From an uncultured Pseudanabaenaceae cyanobacterium (GTDB lineage: Bacteria; Cyanobacteriota; Cyanobacteriia; PCC-9006; JAAUQQ01): DNA of 35,012 bases. The notes beneath the pieces are model-generated. The model saw nothing but the letters and a program-made list of their open reading frames with translations. It had not been told where the DNA came from and ran no database searches. The stretch covers positions 1 to 35,012 of the forward strand of contig CALLAT010000078.1 in assembly GCA_938002085.1 (NCBI GenBank), written 5' to 3'. Each line of letters opens with the position of its first letter. The stretch's first letter is position 1. Of this stretch, positions 15,523 to 23,749 are shown piece after piece. The translations under genes and the position numbers were made by a program.

Positions 15523-16428
15523 ATGAAACGAGCCGTCATCGATATCGGTACCAATTCCGTCCTCATGCTCATCACCAAGCAAGGTAAAGACGGCCATCTC
15601 AACGCCATCACTGACCAAGCCAAAACCGCTCGCCTCGGAGAAGGCTTGGCCGCAACAGGCAACTTGAGCGAAGCAGCCATGGCTAGAACGCTAGCTATTT
15701 TGCAGGACTACGCCAAAGCAATTCAGAGCGAAGGCGTTAGCGATGTCACTTGCTTTGGCACTGCTGCCCTGCGTCGTGCCGAGAACTCCCAGACTTTCAT
15801 TCAGCAGGTCCAGCAGCAACTCGGCTGGACTGTACAAGTGCTCAGCGGAAAAGAGGAAGCTCGCTACGCCTTTGCTGGAGCCATGAGTGCCGCAGAAGCA
15901 GACTCAGCTGTGGTGATTGATATTGGCGGCGGCAGTACGGAAGTGGTTTATGGCGATCGCGAGGGCGTCATATGCGACAGCAGCTTTCCAATTGGCGCAG
16001 TCACTCTCAAGGATCAATTGAGCTTGGACAGTCAGATTTCTGAGGGAGAGCGCGATCGCGCTTTAGCCCATCTGCAAGAACTATTTAAAGCTCTCTACCC
16101 CGCGAATAGCGCCGCAATACTGTTCACAGGCGGTACCGCCACAACCCTACCTGCCCTAGAGAAACAGCTCACGACCTATGACATTGCCCAAATTGAAAGA
16201 ACACAATTGACTGCGGCAAAGATTCAGAGTCTTTATGACCGGCTCAACGGGATGAGCTTGGAGGCGCGATCGCAACTCCCCGGCATGGAACCGGGCCGCG
16301 CCGACATCATTCAACCCGCAATATTGATTCTTCAAGCGCTGCTAACACAGCTCATGGCTCCAGAATCTGCTCAACTCACCTGCACCGTCCGAGGCGCACG
16401 CTACGGCATTTTGCTATCCCCGTCCTAG
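15523..16428 (+). CDS. Ppx/GppA-type exopolyphosphatase or pppGpp phosphatase
   Basis: The 301-residue protein begins MKRAVIDIGTNSVLMLI, the actin/Hsp70-like first phosphate-binding motif. VTCFGTAALRRAENSQTF at about 80-97, SGKEEARYAFAGA at about 113-125 and VVIDIGGGSTEVVYGD at about 132-147 are the classic Ppx/GppA signatures; LFTGGTATTL and PGMEPGRADIIQPA follow. Such enzymes cut terminal phosphates from polyphosphate or from pppGpp; the short form without a C-terminal HD domain does not show which. The frame extends upstream to 15445, but ATG 15523 sits immediately before the conserved N-terminus. Next on the strand is glgA after 164 bases. Confidence 0.88.
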   Translation: MKRAVIDIGTNSVLMLITKQGKDGHLNAITDQAKTARLGEGLAATGNLSEAAMARTLAILQDYAKAIQSEGVSDVTCFGTAALRRAENSQTFIQQVQQQLGWTVQVLSGKEEARYAFAGAMSAAEADSAVVIDIGGGSTEVVYGDREGVICDSSFPIGAVTLKDQLSLDSQISEGERDRALAHLQELFKALYPANSAAILFTGGTATTLPALEKQLTTYDIAQIERTQLTAAKIQSLYDRLNGMSLEARSQLPGMEPGRADIIQPAILILQALLTQLMAPESAQLTCTVRGARYGILLSPS

Positions 16429-16592
16429 AGCAACAGCCCTCTCCAACAAATTCATTAAAGCCATCAAAAATCGATAAAACTTGGACCTTTCTCATTCAGA
16501 TGCTTGCCAAGATGGCTTTCTTTAAGAAAGATGTAAAAGCATTCATTTTCAATCCATCTACTCGCGCCAGGTAAGGCATCCCAGGAAACCCT

Positions 16593-18062
16593 ATGTATAT
16601 CGTGCAGATCGCCTCAGAATGCGCCCCCGTCATCAAAGCCGGCGGTCTTGGCGATGTAGTCTACGGCCTCAGCCAAGAACTTGAAGCTCAGGGTCACACC
16701 GTCGAACTGATCCTGCCCAAGTACGACTGCATGCGCTATGACAACATCTGGGGCCTGCACGATGCCTACCGAGAGCTCTCCGTGCCCTGGAACGGCGCCG
16801 CAGTCCAATGCTCCGTTTACTGCGGCTGGGTTCATGGTCGCCTCTGCTTCTTCATCGAAACCCACGACATCGCCCACTCCTTCAATCGGGGCCGTGTCTA
16901 CGGTGAATCCGACGACCCCATGCGCTTTGCCCTCTTCAGCAAAGCCGCCATGGAGTTCCTGCTCCAAAGCAACAAGCGCCCAGATATCCTCCACTGCCAC
17001 GACTGGCAAACCGGCCTTATCCCCGTAATGCTGTACGAGATGTACCAGTACTACGGCATGGACCACCTGCGGGCCTGCTACACCATTCACAACTTCAAGC
17101 ACCAAGGCATCGCTGGCCCCGAAATCCTCGCCGCAACCGGCCTCAATCGCCCCGACTACTACTACCAGCCCGACAAGCTGCGCGATAACCACAACAATGC
17201 CATCAACTTTATGAAGGGGGGTATTGTCTACGCCAACAACGTCAATACCGTCTCCCCTCACCACGCCTGGGAGGCTCGCTTCTCAGAAATCGGCTGTGGT
17301 CTCCAAGCCACCCTAGAACAGCACCAAGGCAAATTTGGTGGCATCCTCAACGGCATTAACTACGACATGTGGAGTCCCCAAGAGGACACCCATATCACTG
17401 CGCCTTACTGCGCCGAAGACCTCACTGGCAAGGCTCTCTGTAAAAAGGCCCTGCGCGAGCGACTGCTCATGCGCGACTGCGAGAAACCTATCGTTTGTTT
17501 CATCGGCCGCCTCGACCAACAGAAAGGCGTCCACCTCGTCCACCACTCCATCTATTGGTCCCTCAGCCAGCGTGCCCAGTTTGTCCTGCTTGGCTCGGCC
17601 ACAGAGTCCGGCATCAATGACATGTTCTGGCGGGAGAAGCACCATCTCAATGACAACCCAGATGTTCATCTGGAACTGGGCTTCAACGAAGAGCTAGCCC
17701 ATATGATTTATGCGGGTGCCGATATCATCGTCGTCCCCAGTAACTACGAGCCCTGCGGCCTCACCCAGGTGATTAGCTTGAAGTATGGCAATGTGCCCGT
17801 CGTTCGCGGTGTGGGTGGCTTAATCAATACGGTCTTTGATTGGGACTACGACGAGAATCTCCCAGAAGAAGAGCGCAACGGCTTTGTCTTCTTCCAGTCC
17901 GATAGCTCTGGTCTGGAGTCCGGTCTTCAGCGGGCGATCGACCTATGGTACAAAAATCAGCCCAAGTTCCAACAGCTTCAGTCCCAAGGCATGGCCTACG
18001 ACTACTCCTGGAAAGACCCTGCCAAGAAATACATTGAAGTCTACGATCACATCCGTGCTTAG
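16593..18062 (+). CDS. glgA: Glycogen synthase, cyanobacterial GlgA2 type
   Basis: GT5 enzyme adding glucose from ADP-glucose to the growing alpha-1,4-glucan chain; cyanobacteria usually carry two glgA genes. The 489-residue protein starts MYIVQIASECAPVIKAGGLGDVVYGL, containing the KxGGL ADP-glucose-binding motif at about 16-20. HCHDWQTGLIPVMLY at about 135-149, YTIHNFKHQG, and the C-terminal GRLDQQKGVHLV and PSNYEPCGLTQVISLKYG at about 379-396 complete the GT-B fold. The N-terminus and MYIVQIASE... layout match the GlgA2 branch rather than GlgA1 (which begins MKILFVAAE). It ends 24 bases before a very strong terminator. The neighbouring GH57 and phosphatase genes suggest a carbon/phosphate storage grouping. 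Confidence 0.95.
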   Translation: MYIVQIASECAPVIKAGGLGDVVYGLSQELEAQGHTVELILPKYDCMRYDNIWGLHDAYRELSVPWNGAAVQCSVYCGWVHGRLCFFIETHDIAHSFNRGRVYGESDDPMRFALFSKAAMEFLLQSNKRPDILHCHDWQTGLIPVMLYEMYQYYGMDHLRACYTIHNFKHQGIAGPEILAATGLNRPDYYYQPDKLRDNHNNAINFMKGGIVYANNVNTVSPHHAWEARFSEIGCGLQATLEQHQGKFGGILNGINYDMWSPQEDTHITAPYCAEDLTGKALCKKALRERLLMRDCEKPIVCFIGRLDQQKGVHLVHHSIYWSLSQRAQFVLLGSATESGINDMFWREKHHLNDNPDVHLELGFNEELAHMIYAGADIIVVPSNYEPCGLTQVISLKYGNVPVVRGVGGLINTVFDWDYDENLPEEERNGFVFFQSDSSGLESGLQRAIDLWYKNQPKFQQLQSQGMAYDYSWKDPAKKYIEVYDHIRA

Positions 18063-18085
18063 TAATCGGCACACAGTCCTTCTGT

Positions 18086-18133
18086 AGAACAAAGGCCGAG
18101 ATGCAACATTGCATCTCGGCCTTTGTTCTTTCA
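18086..18133 (+). terminator. Long perfect-hairpin terminator between glgA and the site-2 protease gene
   Basis: A perfect 21-bp inverted repeat (18086-18106 with 18109-18129), separated by only 2 bases, is followed by TTTC on the plus strand and preceded by short pyrimidine-rich sequence. The arms begin AGAACAAAGGCC, so on either strand the hairpin ends in a U-rich arm (CCTTTGTTCT). It could serve both converging genes. Confidence 0.85.
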
Positions 18134-18176
18134 ATTGCCAAAATTTGCGAAACGAGGCCACCCTCTAGACCATCAA

Positions 18177-19745
18177 CTAAAGCGGCAGCAGAGAAGGTGC
18201 ATCCACGCCAATGCCCAACTGTCCAGCCAAGCTTGGAGACAGCGGCAGCAGCACTGTCAACATCAAAAACAGCGCTAGCAAGCACAAGGCTGCCCGCGTA
18301 TCATCGGGTTCCGTCAACTCATTCTGGCTAGGCCGCTCCGGTTGCCGCTGCAAAAACAGCACCAGCACCGCCCAGTACAAAGCCACTGGATTCGCCAAGG
18401 AAAAGATCGCCAAGCCAATCAAGCTAATCAGCGATGCGCGGCTTGCAAGCTTACGACCATAGATCGATTGAACCATGCGCCCTCCATCTAGCTGCCCTGC
18501 AGGCAGTAAGTTTAGGGCTGTTATCACTAGACCTAGCCAGCCCACAACTACAAGGGGATGAATATTGATCAATTCCGCTTGAACGCTATTGCCCAAAATA
18601 GTGCGAGACAGCACCCCTACGAGCATGGAGCCTTCTAGAACCTCAACCGGCAAGGGCACCGTACTCGCATCGCCAGAAAGCAACAGCCCCAGAACCAAAG
18701 CTCCAAGAGATAGCAAGCCACCCACAGCTGGCCCCGCAAAGGCAATATCAAACAGCACCGTACGGTTTGGCAAAATTGACTCAATCCGCGTCAACGCTCC
18801 AAAGGAGCCCAGCTGCCAAGCAGGCAAAAAGAACGGCCAGGCTAGCTTGACGTCATAGCGCTTAGCGATAAACCAATGGCCCAACTCATGGGCAATCAAA
18901 ACCAGCATCAGCGGGATGCCAATGGACAAGGTTTCTGCCCAGCGGTTGGGTTCCGCGAAAATATCAAAGTTGTACTGGAGACCACCTCGCTCCATGGCAG
19001 TCACGGCAGTTGCGCCCAAAAGGATAACCGAAAGAATTTTTTGGGGTGTGGAAGTCGCGATGGGGTCTGCACTGGCAGGCAATACCACAACAACCGGCTT
19101 TTCTTCGGGACCATTGATTAAGTAGAGACGATAGCGATCGCCCACCTTCTCTTCCAAGCTCTTTGCCAAGGTAGCCTGGGTCTCAATGGGCTCCCCCCGC
19201 AAGTTGCCCTTAAAAATCGCTCCTTGCTGATAGGGAATCGTCTCCGTTGCAAAGAACGTATCAATGCCAAAAATCCCCTTCACGGCCTGGAGATCCTCAG
19301 GCGGAATGGGCGTGGGCAAAGGTGCATCCAGCGGCATGCGAGGCTCACTCGCCTTAGCCGATTCATCAGCCTCATCTGGGTCTACCCCCATGGCTGCATG
19401 GGCATCTTTGTGAGCTTCCTTAGCCGCCGCTTCTTCGCGAAAGGTCTGCTCCAATCGCTGGCGGATCTGCTCGCCCTGCCCGGCCTCCCGAAGCTGCTTA
19501 CCCAAATAAATGTAGATGCCGGTAGCACCCACGAACAACAAAATAATTGCCACAAAGCTGACGTAGATGCCCAGGGCAAATAGCCCAAAGAACAGCAGCC
19601 AGGGCAACATCAGCACCACTGACTGGAGCCAAGCGAGAAGACCCATCCGGCCATAGGGGCGCGATCGCACATATCCCCAAATCAGCGTCCCCAACGCCAC
19701 CAAGCTGAGAACCAATGTGGTTAGATTTTCTGCCGCCATAGCCAT
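18177..19745 (-). CDS. Site-2 (M50) metalloprotease, EGY1-like
   Basis: Membrane zinc protease that cuts proteins within or next to the bilayer. The 522-residue protein has two N-terminal spans (about 8-72), a charged linker and a soluble stretch (about 90-230) then a catalytic membrane region: HELGH at about 286-290 is the zinc site and NLLPAGQLDGG at about 412-422 is the third ligand motif. GSFGALTRIESILPNR at about 313-328 matches the EGY1/EGY2 branch of plant and cyanobacterial homologues, needed for chloroplast development in plants. The frame starts with a GTG at 19784; ATG 19745 is more likely. It ends before the shared glgA terminator. The 19746-19971 spacer shows no gene or clear structure. 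Confidence 0.87.
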   Translation of the reverse strand: MAMAAENLTTLVLSLVALGTLIWGYVRSRPYGRMGLLAWLQSVVLMLPWLLFFGLFALGIYVSFVAIILLFVGATGIYIYLGKQLREAGQGEQIRQRLEQTFREEAAAKEAHKDAHAAMGVDPDEADESAKASEPRMPLDAPLPTPIPPEDLQAVKGIFGIDTFFATETIPYQQGAIFKGNLRGEPIETQATLAKSLEEKVGDRYRLYLINGPEEKPVVVVLPASADPIATSTPQKILSVILLGATAVTAMERGGLQYNFDIFAEPNRWAETLSIGIPLMLVLIAHELGHWFIAKRYDVKLAWPFFLPAWQLGSFGALTRIESILPNRTVLFDIAFAGPAVGGLLSLGALVLGLLLSGDASTVPLPVEVLEGSMLVGVLSRTILGNSVQAELINIHPLVVVGWLGLVITALNLLPAGQLDGGRMVQSIYGRKLASRASLISLIGLAIFSLANPVALYWAVLVLFLQRQPERPSQNELTEPDDTRAALCLLALFLMLTVLLPLSPSLAGQLGIGVDAPSLLPL

Positions 19746-19971
19746 CTTGAATGTTTGAGTTCGAGCATCTTGCACCAGATGCACTGCTCCTACTTTAACG
19801 GCCTATTACACCGTCAGACGGGGCTGAAGTCGAATGCAACAGTTACCGCCAATTCCCCTACAAATAGGGTATTAAATGGGAACGATAGGCCCCAAATAGT
19901 CCATAGCGAACATGGCAAGCCATCCCCACACCAGCGTTTGAGACCAAATAGGCTGAATTAAGTCCTAATTC

Positions 19972-20922
19972 TTAAGCTTGAGCAGCAGCCAAAGCCTTGC
20001 GTAGCTGCCCCTGATGCTCATCCAATAAGGTTTGGCTCGCCTGGGCATCCAGCCCACTCCAATGCATCATCAGCGCCCGCTTCACCGAGAGATTACTCCG
20101 TTGCAACAGCTCCGCTGCCGCCGCCCGGTCAAGATCTGCCAAGTCGCCCAAAATTCTCAAGGCCCGATCTTCCAGCTTGCTATTGGTCACCGCCACATCA
20201 ATCATGCGATTGCCAAAAACCTTACCCCGCTTGACCATCACCCCCGTGGACAAGATATTCAGCGCCAGCTTCGTAACCGTCCCAGACTTGAGCCTTGTGG
20301 AACCGGCCAGAACCTCTGGCCCCACGATCAAGCGAATATCAATATCCACATCCAAAGGCACTTGCTCAGCAGGGACACAAGCGATAAACACCGTTGTGGC
20401 TCCCAGCTCATTGGCTTTCTTCAACGCCCCTTGCACATAGGGCGTTGTGCCCCCCGCCGTAATTCCCACCACCACATCGTTCTCACCGATGTTGCTAGTC
20501 ACCATGGCCGCTGCCCCATCATCCGGCAAATCTTCCAGCCCTTCAGAGCTACGGACGAGGGCGTCTTTGCCCCCAGCCAAAATACCTTGAACTAGCTCAG
20601 GGGGCGTACAGAAGGTTGGAGGGCATTCCGCCGCATCCAGCACACCGAGGCGGCCGCTGGTGCCCGCACCAATGTAAAACAGCCGACCTCCTTTAGACAT
20701 GGCAGCAGCAGTGCGGTCGATGGCTTCAGCCAGAGGTTCGCGAGCAGCGGCGATCGCCGCCACCGTTTTGGCATCTTCCTGATTGAAAATATCGACAATT
20801 TCCAATGCCGAACATTGGTCCAAATTTTGACTCGCTGGATTGCTCTGCTCCGTCAGCAAATGGCCTCGATCCTGAAGCTTTTTACCAGCAGCGTTAGCTC
20901 CAGACTGATTCTCAACGGCCAT
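19972..20922 (-). CDS. murQ: N-acetylmuramic acid 6-phosphate etherase
   Basis: SIS-domain enzyme that breaks the lactyl ether of MurNAc-6-phosphate to give GlcNAc-6-phosphate and D-lactate, part of peptidoglycan recycling. In the 316-residue protein, GRLFYIGAGTSGRLGVLDAAECPPTF lies at about 63-88, VVVGITAGGTTPYVQGAL at about 145-162, EVLAGSTRLKSGTVTKLALN near 208-227, and the C-terminal half is helical. ATG 20922 has AGGAGA at a good distance upstream, which supports this start. It is on the same strand as DUF3110 and the site-2 protease; the spacing of about 100-230 bases leaves joint transcription open. No MurNAc transporter or kinase gene is in view. Confidence 0.95.
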   Translation of the reverse strand: MAVENQSGANAAGKKLQDRGHLLTEQSNPASQNLDQCSALEIVDIFNQEDAKTVAAIAAAREPLAEAIDRTAAAMSKGGRLFYIGAGTSGRLGVLDAAECPPTFCTPPELVQGILAGGKDALVRSSEGLEDLPDDGAAAMVTSNIGENDVVVGITAGGTTPYVQGALKKANELGATTVFIACVPAEQVPLDVDIDIRLIVGPEVLAGSTRLKSGTVTKLALNILSTGVMVKRGKVFGNRMIDVAVTNSKLEDRALRILGDLADLDRAAAAELLQRSNLSVKRALMMHWSGLDAQASQTLLDEHQGQLRKALAAAQA

Positions 20923-21023
20923 GCCAAAGTTCTCCTAAGCAACATCAAAATTCAACCAGCCAACAAAACTGGTTACAGCAACAGCAAAGCCGCTGCTCTC
21001 ATACAGCCCAGGCCACCTAGCTT

Positions 21024-21488
21024 CTAAAGCAAACCTTCTAGACGCCGACGAATATCGTCTAGATCTCCAGAAGGGAACGACTCCTCCGCCCCTTCATCAT
21101 CACGAGAAGATTTCTCCACTGCGTCCTGAGGCTTAGTAGATTCCTCGTCGGAAGCAGCTTTTTTCCCATCTTCCTCCTCCCAATCCATCTGCTCCATATT
21201 TGTGGCAGGAGGAACGATCATTAGGCGATCGGCATCGCTTTCTGGGACAAATCCCTGGGGAACTAGCTTGGCCTGGTAACTTGCTCCCTCACAAAAATCC
21301 TCAATCTCTTGACGGTCTATGGACTCCACAGAAGGTTCCATAAAATCCTGGGCCTCCAACAACAATGCATAGCGTGTTGCATCGTCCTCATCCTCAAACA
21401 TCAAGACGATGTTCTGATCGCCCACACTGAGAGTATGAATCCCCTCGTTTCCTGAATCATCCCGAAATAGCAGAACAAATACGCTCAT
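21024..21488 (-). CDS. DUF3110 family protein
   Basis: Residues about 1-95 match the cyanobacterial DUF3110 pattern: a start VFVLLFRDDSGNEGIHTLSVGDQNIVLMFEDEDDATRYALLLEAQDF, then RQEIEDFCEGASYQAKLVPQGF and DADRLMIVPPATNMEQMDW. The C-terminal 50 residues are an acidic Glu/Asp/Lys-rich tail ending in a short helical segment (DLDDIRRRLEGLL). It is soluble, with no signal. Family function is unknown. ATG 21488 is preceded by GAGAGG. It is only 44 bases from the gun4 stop, so the two form a tight leftward operon, which hints at a role linked to pigment or photosystem biogenesis, though this is inference. Confidence 0.85.
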   Translation of the reverse strand: MSVFVLLFRDDSGNEGIHTLSVGDQNIVLMFEDEDDATRYALLLEAQDFMEPSVESIDRQEIEDFCEGASYQAKLVPQGFVPESDADRLMIVPPATNMEQMDWEEEDGKKAASDEESTKPQDAVEKSSRDDEGAEESFPSGDLDDIRRRLEGLL

Positions 21489-21532
21489 AGAGATACACCT
21501 CTCATCTATGACTCAATCGCAGCTGATATCGA

Positions 21533-22261
21533 CTATGAAGAAGCGTCAGTGGCAAAAGCGGGATGATTCATCAAAGAGTCCATCACCCGCACGCCACGCA
21601 GTTGATTGCTCAAAGGCAAATGCCCGCGAGGCGCAGAACGGTCCCAGGTGAAAGAGCCGGGATAGCGCGTCCAGGTATTACCATCTTTCCAACCGATCCG
21701 AGGCCATAAATTCTCCCAGACACGACCTGCACCAAGCCAAATCTCACGCTGCACGGAGAACCCAAAGAGTCCATCTGAATAAACGCGCCATAACTGATCT
21801 AGCGTTTGCAAGTCCTCTACAGGCAACTCAGGCACCTCGGAGAAATAAACCCACTTACGCTTGACCGCCGCCTCTCCCGCTAGCTCACAGAGTTTTCGAG
21901 ACGTCTCAATATCCGCAAGCTTATATTCTTCTTCCACCAAAAGCTGCTCTAGATGAGCATAGTCAACGCCTTTAGACGACTTCAGGGGAAGCAATCCCAA
22001 AGGGAAATTCTCACCCAAAAACTGTCGAGCCCCTTCGCCGCCGTCAGCCAGCAGCATTCGATAAGTGCTACCCGCTAACCAGGTGAACTGACCGGCATCG
22101 CGCTCAGCGAGTAGAGCATCTTGCAGCACCAAACGTCCTGCCTCTCCTTGCTCCACTAAACCAGCGAAAGCAGCGAGGCGAGTCTTGTCCAAACGCGATG
22201 AAAGGCGTTCTCGCAAGCGAGAAACTTCTTTATTTTCAGTAGGAGATACAGGCTGAGCCAT
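21533..22261 (-). CDS. gun4: Gun4 porphyrin-binding regulator of magnesium chelatase
   Basis: Gun4 binds protoporphyrin IX and Mg-protoporphyrin IX and stimulates magnesium chelatase at the chlorophyll/heme branch. In this 242-residue protein an N-terminal helical part (about 10-90) precedes the GUN4 domain (about 98-230): SKGVDYAHLEQLLVEEEYKLADIET, VEDLQTLDQLWRVYSDGLFGFSVQREIWLG, WENLWPRIGWKDGNTWTRYPGSFTWD and RGHLPLSNQLRG. The helical domain followed by the porphyrin domain is the usual cyanobacterial layout. The frame begins with a TTG at 22273; ATG 22261 is preferred. DUF3110 follows 44 bases on, and the two are probably one operon. Confidence 0.95.
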   Translation of the reverse strand: MAQPVSPTENKEVSRLRERLSSRLDKTRLAAFAGLVEQGEAGRLVLQDALLAERDAGQFTWLAGSTYRMLLADGGEGARQFLGENFPLGLLPLKSSKGVDYAHLEQLLVEEEYKLADIETSRKLCELAGEAAVKRKWVYFSEVPELPVEDLQTLDQLWRVYSDGLFGFSVQREIWLGAGRVWENLWPRIGWKDGNTWTRYPGSFTWDRSAPRGHLPLSNQLRGVRVMDSLMNHPAFATDASS

Positions 22262-22708
22262 CACAATCGACAATCACAATGAACGAAGTCAACAGTTCAA
22301 CCAAAAGTCGCAGGCTTTACCCAAGAGAATGTTAGAGCAGCGCCTCAAAAGAAGCGAAAGAAGGCTTACAGCTAAAATCTACGCAACAACCAGCACCTTT
22401 GCGCTCGTTGAACCATAAACCGAAGCCTGGCCCAGCTATCCCAACTTTCTCCCAGCAAGATAGCTCGCTGAACTTCCAGCCAGCATACATCAATACATGA
22501 AGGCATTTGAAGTCCGGCTGAGCACGAACAGAAGGCTTTAAGAAAACGCAGCCAAAGAAGCTCAAACTTGAGAGATGGAAGGGAGCGACTTTCCTCAAAC
22601 CCAACCTATTGCATTCTCCAGTCTTCGATTAACCCAGCCCAGCGAACCCTAAATCACGGACCAGCGTTCAATCAACACAAAGCCTCAAACCCAGCAATAT
22701 TCTGCCCG

Positions 22709-23386
22709 TTACTTCTTGTTATCTGGTTGCGACGAAGCTGGAGCCCTGTAGCCATGCTCATATGAGTAACGAACCAGCTGAGCACGATTATCCAAGCTGA
22801 GCTTACTGAGAATATTGCTCAGGTGAGTCTGAACAGTACGGGGGCTAATGAACAAGCGATCGCCAATTTGGCGATTCGTAAACCCTTGCACCACTTCCCA
22901 AAAGACCTTCTCCTCTGCTGGGGTAAGGGGTAGCGGCTCAGGATTAGTCGCTTCTTGCCTAGAAGCACTCTCCGCATTCGCTTTCTCAATCAAGCGATCA
23001 ATTTCTTCGTGGATACGCCGGGACCGCTCTAACTGCGCTTCAATTTTCGCTAGCAACTCTCTTGGTTCGAAAGGCTTGATCAAGTAATCATCCGCACCAA
23101 TGGAATGGCCCTGGATACGATCCTCAATGTCACCCCGGCTAGACAAAAAGATAAACGGAACAAGCTGACCTTCTTGACTCGTCCGCAAGCGACGACAAAA
23201 TTCGAAGCCATCCACACCCGGCATCAAAATGTCAGAGACGACTAAATCTGGCGAGTACTGCTGAAAAGCACTCAATCCCTCTTCACCCGAGCCAGCATCT
23301 TGAACGACATAGTTCCGCTTCGTAAGGTAGCGAGCTAAACCAGCCCTCAATGTCACGTCATCATCGACGATTAATATCTTATTCAT
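22709..23386 (-). CDS. NarL/LuxR-type response regulator
   Basis: In this 225-residue protein, residues 1-120 form a receiver domain: DDD at 8-10, phospho-acceptor Asp at 52 (VVSDILMPGVDGFEF) and the Lys of IKPFEPREL at about 104. A short helical linker is followed by a LuxR/FixJ-type helix-turn-helix at about 152-207 (LTPAEEKVFWEVVQGFTNRQIGDRLFISPRTVQTHLSNIL). The layout resembles the Rre1/Ycf29 branch of cyanobacterial regulators. It is divergent from a histidine-phosphotransfer gene 364 bases away, which is a plausible partner. No kinase gene is in the window. The 447-base spacer to gun4 (22262-22708) has no gene I can support, only a weak 7-bp hairpin around 22432-22462. Confidence 0.92.
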   Translation of the reverse strand: MNKILIVDDDVTLRAGLARYLTKRNYVVQDAGSGEEGLSAFQQYSPDLVVSDILMPGVDGFEFCRRLRTSQEGQLVPFIFLSSRGDIEDRIQGHSIGADDYLIKPFEPRELLAKIEAQLERSRRIHEEIDRLIEKANAESASRQEATNPEPLPLTPAEEKVFWEVVQGFTNRQIGDRLFISPRTVQTHLSNILSKLSLDNRAQLVRYSYEHGYRAPASSQPDNKK

Positions 23387-23556
23387 AGCTTCGCCCGTGA
23401 CGCAGATCTTTCACTAAAACGCATTCGCTCATCGTCCCGTTCCATTGTGAGCCCAAGAGGGGCAAGCTGTAAAACGCCAAATGTAGTATCTAGTTTATCC
23501 AAATACAGATGTGTCTCATGCGTGGCTCTGCGGGCAATATAGGTTATGCACCGCTA

Positions 23557-23578
23557 CCATGGGACTTCAGTCTCATGG
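23557..23578. promoter_or_regulatory. Short dyad between the response-regulator and Hpt genes
   Basis: CCATGGGAC (23557-23565), a 4-base loop and GTCTCATGG (23570-23578) form a 9-bp stem with one wobble. It lies near the middle of the 363-base spacer 23387-23749 and could be an operator or a transcript hairpin. A TATA-like stretch (CTATATAA) follows at about 23581-23588. Nothing else clear is in the spacer. Confidence 0.35.
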
Positions 23579-23749
23579 CGCTATATAAGCCTGAAACATA
23601 GATCACTGTTTTATTCTCTAAAGCAGTACATATAAGTTAAGGCATTGGCTGAATGCCACCTGGGTGGGCGTTCGTCGCATGACCCGTCTCAAATTTGGCG
23701 GTCTAGCTCATCATCACCATTGTTTTGGGTCAAATAGAGGACAACTGTT

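Noticed and set aside
15462..15680. Upstream extension of the PD-(D/E)XK-like frame
   Set aside because: It would run into the divergent phosphatase gene. The segment before ATG 15461 is low in conserved features and is antisense to the phosphatase start.
16614..17264. 216-codon minus-strand frame over glgA
   Set aside because: Antisense to a strongly conserved glycogen synthase; Val/Gly/Asp-rich composition is an artefact of the other strand.
22332..22604. 90-codon minus-strand frame in the spacer between gun4 and the response regulator
   Set aside because: Cys/Trp/Phe-rich, no ribosome site, no known family. Not enough support to call a gene, though it cannot be excluded.
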